Below are positions 13,401-23,099 of a stretch of DNA of 64,000 nucleotides, one piece after another. Source of the DNA: Coturnix japonica (taxonomy: Eukaryota > Chordata > Aves > Galliformes > Phasianidae); the NCBI RefSeq assembly GCF_001577835.2, contig NC_029519.1, positions 41,212,512 through 41,276,511 of the forward strand. The letters are read 5' to 3'. Numbering within the stretch: the first letter of the stretch is position 1; each line of letters begins with the position of its first letter. The translations under genes and the position numbers were made by a program. The notes beneath the pieces are model-generated. The model did not search any database and was not told the DNA's origin. It was given only the letters and a program-made list of their open reading frames with translations.

Positions 13401-16400
13401 TATTTTCAGAACAATATCTGGAAAGCTATTTATAAGAGTGTCTACAAATGCTATTAAGCATGCTTCAATTTCTTTCACGTTACCCTGTGCAATATATGTT
13501 ACCTTTGTGTTTTGTTAGCTACAGCAATCATCATACGTATCTATAGCAAGCAACACTGGCTTCACTGGGACATCCAGTATCCAGTCCCAAGCACGGCTAC
13601 CATTCAATGGGTGAGTATTTTACAAAGAGGGCTGGTGAGGGGAGGGGAGAGGGAAAAGACAACAACAAAACCACTGCATATAGTCTGCTGAACTTGCTGC
13701 TGCTTTCAGCGCTGTTGGCGTGGTGTTTTGGCTTTTTTTTCTTCAGAATTTTGTGTGGTTTCTAAAAAAATAAAGCATACTATGTTGATGTTACCACCTC
13801 TGACTAGAAAGAGATGCATCTAACGAACGGGTGAGCCAGTCTCTTAATCAAAGCCTTTCCAGCCCCCAGCTCATGTAGCAGAAAATTTACCTGAAGGTTC
13901 CCCTGGTGCTTGTTCCTCATCCTGCATCAGTTCCTGGGAACTAAAGACTATTTCTTGACATTGCTAGAAAGAAGTGCTTAGCAAAACAGGAGCATCAAGT
14001 TTAGCATGCACAAAAATCTAACTGAGCAGCAAAATGCAACTGAAACCTGAAAAGGATCCTAGCAGTAGGCTTAGGGTTCTTTTCAGTCTTGTATTTTTCT
14101 TCTGAAAATGATGAAAACAACAGCTGACATGGATTATTTTCACTGTGCTGAGCCAGCTGACTTAGTTGCTGTTGTTTTTGTGTTATTGTTTGCTGGAAGC
14201 TGTGTACACCAAGGTGCTTTTTGATGCTGCAACCAAAACTATGATGCAAACTAATCCCTAATCCAGCTGCAGCTATTCAGATGATTGGGTTTGATTTAAT
14301 CTCCAGAAATGTGCAGAAATTGCTGGATAGGGATTGAATGAATCTCATCAAAAGAGATTAATGACACAAAATCCTAGTTTTTAAGAGCAGTTAAAGCTTA
14401 CATTTGATATGAAATTCATCTTTAAACCCAAGGCAATATTTTGGCTTGCTTATCCATTGTTTCTGGATTTACTCTATCTTTATTTTGTTCCAGCTTGTGC
14501 AAAGGTAAAGATGTGATCCTGTTCTATGAACCTTTTTTGGACCTAGTCCTCTTATGGATAGGGATGTTCTAAGGAAGCTTTCTCTGCACATTGCAGTTAA
14601 GGTGCATCCTCTAGCTTTAAACCTCATTTCTACTAGAGACATGCAGACAAATTTACAGTGAATAAGCAGCTCTTTCTGAAATGGGAAAACACTATGTATA
14701 ATGGTCACTTACTGTCAGTCAGAAACCTAACAGAAAGGGAACATGAAGGTTTGTTAGAGTTTGTAGTACAAGCCACTTACTTGAATTTAAATTAGGAAGA
14801 AACTGATCAAACTGTGTATAAATAGATGCTTTCTTTTTTTCTTTCTCTTTTTTCACCTATAGAATAATTCCTTCTGAATCTGCAAATCGGCCCCGGAAGC
14901 CTTGCAATTGTACAAAGTCTTTATGTTTGAAATTGTAAGTACTTCTGGTTATTTTTAATCCTTATTTTTGACACCGTATTTATCCCAAGAATCAAAATGT
15001 TTTTGTCTGTAAGAAATGTTACATCTATCTTGTAGCGTAGTTATTGTTGACGTTGATGGGGATGTTGCCATGCATGTGCCATTGTGCAGCTTATGTGAGC
15101 TGTATAGACCCTACCATATCATGAACTTCTAACCTTGCACCCTTGTGCATGATTGAGCCAGTTCTGCTCAGCAGTTGGAGTTGCATTTTTGCTGTCGGTG
15201 ACGTTACATCCAACAGCATCATCAGTGGATGTCTGCTGTACTTCAGCAAATCCTGTGAATAATGGTACACAGTGTGAAGTTCTACAGCAAAATTGGGCTG
15301 TTTGGTTTGCTGTTTTTTTCCTGTTTTATTATGTTTCAGGAGGGGGAAACGGTGTTTGTTTTAAAGACTCAAATAGACAAGTGATTCTTAAGCAGTCTAA
15401 GACTTGGTCATCCTCTTGGTTGTTGTTTGTTTTTTTTTTTACTGTTCTATTTAGTGTTTGTAACAAGTTGATATAAAACATCTTAAGTTGTTTTGTTGCT
15501 TTTAACCTAAGCAGAGTCAGTATGCGGATTTCTGTACAATATCAGGAGGAAATATTAATCTGTGCTTCCATGAGTGCTATACAAAGAAGAAAAAAATCAG
15601 TGGTGTGTTTCTCAAAGGAAAATGATTCAATGGTTTCTGAACCTCCTTTAAGAAATGTTTAATTATTGCATTTTGGGTTTGTTTCCATGTAACAGACCCC
15701 ACACTGTGTGTTGGGGTGTCCCCTGTACTTCCTAGTCTCAAAATTGTCTGCTTCACAGGTAGCAAGGTACACAGGAAGAGGTTTAGCTGTTCTGTTGATT
15801 ACTCTTCAATTTGTTTTACAACATATCCACTTGTTGCCTTCATGGTGCCAAAATAGACATGCACTGGGAGAGTTAGTCCTGGGAGTGAGACTTATACCAC
15901 TTGTTCATATGGGGCTTGGTACAAGATGTCCAAGACCTTTATTGGTGTGTTTGTGTCACCAGACTAGAAATGTCTGGTGCTGCCATTGGTACTACAACAA
16001 GGTAATGTCATGCTTGCTAATGCTTTCTCTGTCTTCTGTTTCAGGTATTGTGATTGCTTTGCAAATGGTGAATTCTGCAATAACTGCAACTGTACAAATT
16101 GTTATAACAACCTGGACCATGAAAATGATAGACAAAAAGCAATAAAGGTGAGAAGTCTTTTTTTCTTACTTTTGAGGTTGTTGAAGTGAACAGCATGTTC
16201 CATTCATATAAAATTTAGCATGTTTCTGAGTGGAATTGTGATGGGAAAACTGGCTGTGTAGCTTGCCTCCAAAGATAGCTGGGATAAAAGCAGCTTGTGC
16301 CTTCTGAAGTCTGATGGGTGTTTGGGTCTGCATTGACAGGCTTGCCTTGACAGAAACCCTGAAGCCTTCAAGCCCAAAATAGGGAAAGGAAAGGAAGGAG

Positions 16401-18038
16401 AGTCAGATCGGCGACACAGCAAAGGGTGTAACTGTAAGCGCTCGGGATGCCTCAAAAACTACTGTGAGTGTTATGAGGTAAGAAGCATTATGTCATCCTA
16501 AAGGCTTCGGCTTTTTCCATTTGGTGCTGCAACTTCACTGTTGGGCTTTGTCCCTTCCTCGTGCTGAAACTCTGCCATAATGATTTTGGTCTATTTTTCC
16601 TACTGATGGTTTACATCTAGAAAGCTGTATGCATTGCAGAGTTGTTCACTTCTGTCCTGAGCTTCAGTTAAAAACATGTGGCAACTCTGAACTCAGGCTT
16701 GGATTTGTCCTTTACTAAAGAGCAGTCTTTTCTAAAGGACTCCACAAATCCTACAGAAAGAAACATACAGCACCATGTCCCTAGGTGCTCTATTAGTTAT
16801 TACAGTATTACACAGACACTCATCATGTCTGTTGAAGCCAAAGGGAAAAGCTTAATCAGACTGCTGATGCAACACAGTCTGTAGATGTGGAGATGGTAGC
16901 AGCCTGATCTCTCTAATAGTTTTAACTGCTCAATTCTATTGAAAACAGCAGATTGGGAAAGAAGGACATGAGTGGGAAACTGTTGATTTGCAGCAGATCC
17001 AAGCATAAATTCTGGAAAGGCATCTCACTTCAGTAAGAGAATTTGAAGAGAAGACAGGGTTTCTTTTAGTGGCTAATTAATAAGACACTAAGACAAAATG
17101 ACATTTCTTCCATGGTTTGTCATAAAGAATGTCTTAAGTTGTGATGGGTTTCTCATCTTCTCTTTGTTTCTTTCAGGCAAAAATCATGTGTTCCTCCATA
17201 TGCAAATGTGTTGGCTGTAAAAATTTTGAAGAAAGCCCAGAGCGAAAGACATTGATGCACTTAGCAGATGCTGCAGAAGTTAGGGTCCAGCAGCAGACAG
17301 CAGCGAAGACAAAGTTATCTTCCCAGATCTCAGATCTTCTAACAAGGCCAACTCCAGCACTCAGCAGCGGTGGAGGGAAGTAAGTTAACGCAGTCCTCCA
17401 TTTTGCTTGACTCTAATGTACTTTTTCGGATGCGTGTGGCATGTATGTTCCTGTTATCTTTGAATGTTATCTGCATAAGCTGTGGGACCAGGAGTACACA
17501 GGTGACTGGAGTCACTTGTCTTCTGTGAAATCTAGTGTGTGCGAAGCATAGCCGTATTCAGACATGTAACTGAGCATTGGTTTTTTGTGGTTAGTGTACG
17601 CTGCTAGAAAACAAGAAATGCCCATCCCTTTACTGAGTGTGAATAAACCTCAGGCTGCCCATTTAGTAAAAGCTGGATTATTTTTCTGTGTACCTGGGCA
17701 TTTCAAAATCTGTTTTGCAATGTACCTCAATGACAGCGAACACAAAGCAGAAATTGCCTGCCTGTGTATTTGACTGAGGCTGTGGCTTATTTGTTGCCTG
17801 TTGGAGTGAGTGGATGTTCTGTTTTGTTTTTTTCAGGCTGCCCTTCACGTTTGTAACCAAGGAGGTAGCCGATGCAACCTGTGAATGCCTTCTGGCTCAG
17901 GCAGAGCAAGCTGAGAAGATGGGCAAGTCGAAAGCAGCTGCGGAGCGCATGATCCTGGAGGAGTTTGGACGCTGTTTGATGAGAGTTATTAACTCTGCAG
18001 GGAAGTCCAAAAGTGACCCTTGTGCCATGAACTGCTGA
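4468..18038 (+). CDS. LIN54: LIN54, MuvB/DREAM complex DNA-binding subunit (3' 12 coding exons)
   Basis: LIN54 is the nuclear subunit of the MuvB core that binds CHR elements in cell-cycle promoters, acting in the repressive DREAM complex and in the MYB/FOXM1 activating complexes. Coding exons: 4468-4588, 7668-7813, 9286-9441, 11705-11921, 12629-12702, 12846-13043, 13519-13610, 14863-14934, 16045-16147, 16340-16477, 17177-17379, 17837-18038 (TGA 18036-18038). All junctions are GT-AG and the phases join without a break, giving 573 residues. Without the 9286-9441 exon this is 521 residues, which equals human LIN54 from residue 229 to 749 as I recall it. Exons up to 13610 encode a Ser/Thr/Gln/Pro-rich region. 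Exons 14863-17379 encode the tandem CXC domain. The last exon encodes a conserved helical tail ([18 protein letters not shown]) ending in DPCAMNC. The 5' part of the gene is outside the window. Confidence 0.97.
5159..5183 (+). repeat. A25 homopolymer
   Basis: An uninterrupted run of 25 A lies 27 bases before a minus-strand CR1. CR1 elements do not end in poly(A), so it is not that element's tail. It may be a simple repeat or the tail of an eroded retrotransposed fragment. Confidence 0.9.
5211..5523 (-). mobile_element. CR1 LINE 3' fragment (minus strand)
   Basis: Read on the minus strand this is the end of CR1 ORF2 followed by the short CR1 3' tail. The recognisable CR1 peptide core includes [20 protein letters not shown]. 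The plus strand shows the reversed CR1 end, catagaatggtctggg. It is truncated at its 5' side, as is normal for CR1, and antisense to LIN54. The boundary near 5523 is approximate. Confidence 0.92.
9286..9441 (+). CDS. LIN54: LIN54 in-frame 52-codon exon, likely cassette
   Basis: The exon is bounded by ...ccaagcag before 9286 and gtacag after 9441. It is exactly 156 nt, starts and ends in phase 0 and has no stop, so it can be included or skipped without a frame change. It begins [16 protein letters not shown] and is rich in Pro, Ser, Gln and Val like its neighbours. It adds two S-P-x-K motifs (SPQK 9322-9333, SPGK 9403-9414) downstream of the SPLK and SPNK motifs of the preceding exon (7790-7813). 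The human 749-residue protein as I recall it goes directly from the 7668-7813 exon to the 11705-11921 exon. I infer a cassette exon; whether it is usually included cannot be seen. Confidence 0.8.
14863..17379 (+). CDS. LIN54: LIN54 exons encoding the tandem CXC (tesmin/TSO1-like) DNA-binding domain
   Basis: The first cysteine-rich motif runs over exons 14863-14934 and 16045-16147 ([20 protein letters not shown] then [13 protein letters not shown]). The second runs over 16340-16477 and 17177-17379 ([19 protein letters not shown] then [10 protein letters not shown]). These zinc-coordinating cysteines and the spacing are those of the CXC family. The tyrosines of KLYCDC and KNYCEC, which in human LIN54 reach into the minor groove of the CHR site, are both present. 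The linker [11 protein letters not shown] is retained. I expect normal CHR binding. Confidence 0.95.
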
Positions 18039-20038
18039 CGCGTGCACATGAGCCACAGTGAAGCAAACTGAACAGAACACTTAAGGCACAGGGACACTTT
18101 GATTTGGAATAGAGGATTTAGTAACACTTGCTAATTTGGTGCTTGTTTTAATTGACTTGCAGAAGATTAAACAAGAAAATATTTTATAACGAGATTTAGA
18201 GCCTTTTAAGTCTTAGCTAAATTCTCTTCTACATAAGATGACTCCTAAAAGACATTTTTTCTTCCTGATGTACAGCTTTTAACTTGGGTTTCTTAAAAGA
18301 AAAAAAAAGAGTAGGTGTTTTCTTCCCTTTCCCCAAAAATAACTGCCTGAAGGGCATATATAAATTATTATAATATATTATTTACCGTACATAGAGTTGT
18401 GTTGCTTTGTGCAGGAAAACATGTGATAACAAGAGAGATATTTTGGCAACAGGCCCACAGTGAAGAGCATCTGTGTATCGAAGTCACTTCTGAAAGAAAA
18501 CGTGTAAAAATCAGCATCTAAATGGAAGGTAGTACCTACACTCAGGACCTGACTCAGCATAATCCTTTAGTGATCAGAACAGTGTGAAATACACAGGCAA
18601 GTATGCAGTGGATGCTTGCAGGTTTATTGGTTTATTGTCAACAAGTGTTTGGGAGCCTCACTAGAGAGGGCCCTAAGGAATTCTGAGGTACTGGAATAAA
18701 TGGAAATTTTTATATATAATCATGGATGAGGGTTCAATGTTTGTTTTTGTTTGTTCATTTGTTTTAACAGAACTCAGAGGCTAAGATAGTGGTCTGCTCT
18801 TAACAGTGAGGAAGAACAGCCATGCTGCAATGCTACTCTGTCTGCCTATGCAGCAGGAAGATGCTGTTGCTTGGGTGAAGCTTGGTGTTCAGAGCTCTGC
18901 AGCAGCTCAGTCCTGCTCTGCAGGTAGTGCTGTGCAGGTTTTTGTGTTTTCTAGGATTAAGCTGTTTCCATAGGAAGGTGTTTGAGCCTGAGAAGCTGAG
19001 AGTCAGTGGAGACAAGAGCGCTACAGTTGTCTTAATGAGGACTCAGGACAATCTGAATCTGAACTGCAAATGCAGGTGGAGATGTTGCATTCAGCCTGGT
19101 TGGGGGTCTTCGTGGTGCTACTTTTTGCAATTGTGGTGGTTTATTTGGCTTTAAAGGGTTTTGTGTTTGGGTTTGTTGGGTTTTATTGAGGGATGTTTAG
19201 AATGATGGAGAGCACAATGATCAGCGAGGATGCTGCAGAATCAAGATTGCTGCTAAAACAGATGTATGGATCCTTTGGCTCAAAATCAAGAAGGAAAGGG
19301 AGAAAAGTGTACCAACAAAACACACATCAACATAGAGCTGTATGTAGAATGGGGCAGGAGAATTTTCCAGCATTTGTTACAGGCAGTCTCAGATCACTTT
19401 TTTTGGTAGTGGAACATATTTGCAAAATCGGTCTCTTAGGTTACTTACTAATGTGAATGTCAATAACCATGTTTAATCGCAGGCATTTTTAATAACTCTT
19501 TCTGTTCCCTGAACGATGTAGCTAGGTTTTTCCAAAAAGGATTTTGTACTCTTCATGTAAATCTGTAAACACGGAGATGCAGCAGAGCTCTTCCTCCAGG
19601 TTTTCTAGCAGAGCCAAGCTGGGAAAGTAGCAGCAGAACCAAATGCCGACATGTGCGTGTGATGGCAAAAAGATGGAAGGAGGCTTCTGCTCCCAGCCTT
19701 CACTCTGTGCTCCTGTGTGCTGAGCTTAAGGCCCTTTCTCTTCCATGCTTTCCTGGTGTACCCCCTAGAATGGCTTGCGGACACAAAGGACTTAGAAGGT
19801 GACCAGCAGCAATGGAAGGCCCAGCAGGTCACTGTTGGAGACCAGGTCTGGATGCTGGTCACTATCAGAAAGGCTCTGTCTGGTAGTTACATCTCCCTGA
19901 GCGTAAACCGCAAGTATATTAATGCAAATCTCTGAAAAGGGAATCCATCCATCTCTTCTGTAAGTAAACGTCTGTTTTGTTTCTTTCCGTAATTAAGACT
20001 TGAGTTTATTAAGTCAGTACAATAACTTCTTACATGTA

Positions 20039-20531
20039 CAAGGGCTGCTCTGAAAGTAATGCCTCCTATTTTATTACACTACCCCACAGCAGCAGATGCA
20101 GATGGTGGTGGTGTGGCAGGAGAGGTTGAACCTTCCTGCCAACAGTCTGTTGGTACAGTCTGACAGAAGGGTGCCTGACATGCAGGTACACATGAGGCAA
20201 AGGTGCGTCACTGAATTCCTCCATGCAGAAAAAGTGGCACCCATTGACATTCACCAACTTTTGCTGAATGTTGATGGAGACCAAGCAGGGGGATGTGAGT
20301 ACAGTGAGGCGGTGGTTGTGCATTTTAACAGTAGCAACAGTCAGTCACCTTTGGTGGTTCACATTTTTACAAGCATTGCATACAGACTCTCATTCACTGC
20401 TGGTGAAAATGTGTAGTGGCTGACTGAAAAAGAGTGTTTAAGCTGAGAATTTGCTCTATCAAACAGTGTCATTGTGCTCTTTGTTGTAGTTTCTGTGGAA
20501 ATAAATAAGAGGCATTACTTTCAGAGCAACC
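20039..20531 (+). mobile_element. Galluhop-type mariner DNA transposon, internally deleted
   Basis: The ends form imperfect terminal inverted repeats: agggctgctctgaaagtaat at the left and attactttcagagcaacc at the right. They are flanked by TA (20037-20038 and 20532-20533), the mariner target duplication. About 493 bp remain of a family expected to be near 1.2 kb. The plus strand around 20211-20340 still reads as the mariner N-terminal helix-turn-helix (EFLHAEKVAPIDIHQ, then VVHFNSSNSQS). The catalytic DDD part is gone, so the copy is non-autonomous. It lies in the LIN54 3' UTR. Confidence 0.85.
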
Positions 20532-20616
20532 TACATAGTGCAGATACTCAGTTTACTTCTAGTGACCTAATGTAGTATGTCAGTAAGATTTGTATAAATG
20601 TAAATTAGTGTAATTG

Positions 20617-20622
20617 AATAAA
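20617..20622 (+). terminator. LIN54: Probable distal poly(A) signal of LIN54
   Basis: AATAAA in an AT-rich context about 2.6 kb after the stop and followed by GT/T-rich sequence. Another AATAAA at 20500-20505 lies inside the mariner. Proximal alternatives are at 18166 (ATTAAA) and 18695 (AATAAA). Which is used cannot be told from sequence. Confidence 0.5.
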
Positions 20623-20640
20623 GTAATAACTACTTGCATT

Positions 20641-22600
20641 ATTTTTCAAACAGATTGCAATATGCCTTCTTTTGTTTAGACTCCGATCCATGTTAATTTT
20701 GTATATATTATGTGTCTTTCTCTAAATTGCACCTTTTGTGATGTGTATTTATATACAGTGTGCAGAAACTTGTGAAATTTAGATGACAGTTGTAATTATG
20801 TATGATGGCATTGCTTGAGAATATTTTGCTTCTAAAGACTTTGGAGGTGCAATCAAAAGCTCTTAGTTTTTCAACTTCGTTTTGAGCAAGCTTTCTCCAA
20901 TATTAAGCTGGGGTTCTTCTCTTCCCTGTTCACCGGTGTAATATGTACGAATTGGGTTTTGTACTTCCTTAGCCATTTGCATCAAACTGCTGGACGAGAT
21001 TGACAAACTCATGCGGTCATGTGAAAATAATCGGGAACGGGACAAGGGTTCATTTTGTAGCTCTGTTTACATCTGAAAGTAGAAAAACTAAATTTATATT
21101 TACGAGACCTATTCAAAGAATACACTTTTCTATATTGTAAAAAATAAAAGTCGGATAAATCACAAAGAAAATAAACATTTATACTATTCTGTAAATGTTT
21201 AGTACTGCCTTGGCTTTCGAATATACCATTGAATCCTACCAGGGATTTAACCATTGGTTATTAGTGTTCGTTTGCACCTTGCCATGCATGGCATGTGACA
21301 ATCACAGAATCACAGAATTGTAGGGGTTGGAAGGGACCTCTAGAGGACATCGAGTCCAACCCCCATGCATGCTGACAATGCTGCTGATGTTCTGGCTCTT
21401 GGCACTGTGAGGTGGTATCAGGCCGCAGGAGCAGCCCTGGAGATGTGGCAGCAGCTCCAGTGAGCGTAGATTGTCAGCATCTGCAGGAGGGGTGAAAACG
21501 GAGGATGAAAGTAAACACAATTTCACGTGATAATGCATTAACTTGAAAATATATGTGATGGCAAGGATGCAGTAGGAGACTGAGAAGAAATTATTATATC
21601 CAAGTGATCTGGGTGAGTTTGTGAGGACTCCAGAAGTGCAGAGCGCTGGCACAAGTGTGGGTGCTTCAGAGATGGTGAACATCTGCATAGGGAAATATTG
21701 CTGAGAGGCTATGAACAGGCACAGTAGGGAAAATGCCCTGTCGATAACCACAGCATTACAATACTGAGCAGTTCCTGGGGTGTGAGAACAGCCAAAAGCA
21801 TTTCTGGTGGGCAACAGCTGGCCCTATATTTTTGGAAATGAATGTTTAATTGGTACAGGACTCCTATAGGAACTGTCAAGCTTTCTTTGAATATCAGATG
21901 GCTTTCTTAGCTTTGCAAACTGCAACTTGTTTTTCTTTCTTTCTTTGTTTTCTAATAACGTACTTCTGGCTCAAGCCTAATTCTGTTGAACCCTGGGAAA
22001 CTTCAGCAGTGTTTTGAAACCTCTTTCATCAGTACTGAAGTGATGTGCAGGACAGATGAACTGTGCTGGTCACGGGTACCACTGGAGGTAAGAGCCTCTC
22101 GCACATCTTTTGTCTACGAGCATCCCCTTGGGGAGGAGGCTCATTCTGCATCAAGCAAGACAGACTCGCTCTGATGTAAACAGGAAGTGGTAGCAGGCAT
22201 CTATCCAGCCAAAAAATGTGCAGCAAGGAAGCACCAGCTCCCTTATGACTCATCTTGTGGCTGGAGGTTGAGGCGGGCGGTGCAAATGTTGTAGCTCACT
22301 GTGCTGCAGTGACTGAGGGGAACTCGTGGGGCCATGTATGGTACCTGATACGCGCTCCTTGCTGCATCATGCATGTACATGGATGCGTGGTGCTCCTGCA
22401 CAAGTGATGAAGTAGTGCTGCCCTTGTGCCTTGAATGATAACAGTGTTTGCTTCATGTCCATTACCTCAATTGCAAGACACGTGGGTTTAGCTCTGCAGT
22501 TGCTGTAGTCCCTTCTTCACCAATTTCTAGACTTAAACAGCTTGCATGCTTGGATCATTGCATCTATGTACAACTCAAGTCCCATATTGTTTCCATATGA
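20641..22600. other. Spacer between convergent LIN54 and THAP9
   Basis: No gene is visible. It contains a 65-bp CR1 scrap (21302-21366) and a TTTC-rich patch near 21935. A 170-codon minus-strand open frame at 21302-21814 begins outside any known family and ends within the CR1 scrap, so I treat it as chance. Confidence 0.7.
21302..21366 (-). mobile_element. CR1 3'-end scrap (minus strand)
   Basis: The plus strand reads cacagaattgtaggggttgg, then aagggacctctagaggacat and gagtccaaccccc. This is the reversed 3' end of CR1. Only about 65 bp are recognisable. Confidence 0.85.
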
Positions 22601-23099
22601 TTTATTTCCATTATTAAGCATTTTCCCTTTTTAAGTCTCTTAGTTCCAGCTTATTTTATCACAGGCCTAATAGTAAAATCAAGTTAGCAGCACACCGATC
22701 CCCTGCACTCTGCAACTATAGATGTATCCCCCCCTCCTAGCAAGAGCACTCACAGCACTTTGCTAGCCATTATCAGGAGCAGACACCACGCTGTCCCTTG
22801 CCACCTCCCCCAGGCATTTTAAGCAACTGCTCCCTATCCTGATTGGCTCTGAGTTGCATGAAATACTTGGCTGCTTCACACGGTTGCTAGATGGACTTCC
22901 TTGCTTTGCTTGCTCAGACTGGGGTCAGACCATTCACAGTGTCCCAAGTCATCACCAGTTTTTGCCTGGCAAATCATGGGAAGACACCATGTGGTTAGCT
23001 GGCACCTCTTGCATGGATCTGGCCATAACAGACTCAGTGGAAGACAGCAATAAATATTCATGACCTTGCATGGGTTTGGCTTGACCAGCAGCTACCCGG
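22601..23099 (-). other. THAP9: THAP9 3' untranslated region (probable)
   Basis: Minus-strand sequence after the THAP9 stop (23100-23102). The first well placed minus-strand AATAAA is at 22601-22606 (TTTATT on plus), giving a 3' UTR of about 500 bases. Another AATAAA-like site lies near 23049. The extent is a guess from these signals. Confidence 0.4.

Larger units (their letters stand above)
7814..17836 (+). other. LIN54: Remaining LIN54 introns
   Basis: Introns between the exons from 7813 to 17837 range from about 0.14 kb (12703-12845) to 2.3 kb (9442-11704). All have GT-AG ends. Apart from short T-runs and a small TA-rich patch near 9220, I recognise no interspersed repeat, RNA gene or extra exon. 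Confidence 0.7.
18039..20640 (+). other. LIN54: LIN54 3' untranslated region
   Basis: This region follows the LIN54 stop. It is AT-rich with several AUUUA-type stretches and runs to a canonical poly(A) signal at 20617-20622. Earlier candidate signals are ATTAAA at 18166 and AATAAA at 18695, so shorter 3' UTRs are possible. A mariner copy (20039-20531) occupies the distal part. The end point is inferred from the signal, not from transcript data. Confidence 0.65.

Noticed and set aside
21302-21814. 170-codon minus-strand open frame between LIN54 and THAP9
   Set aside because: It ends within a CR1 scrap, has no recognisable domain, and no promoter or splice context supports it.
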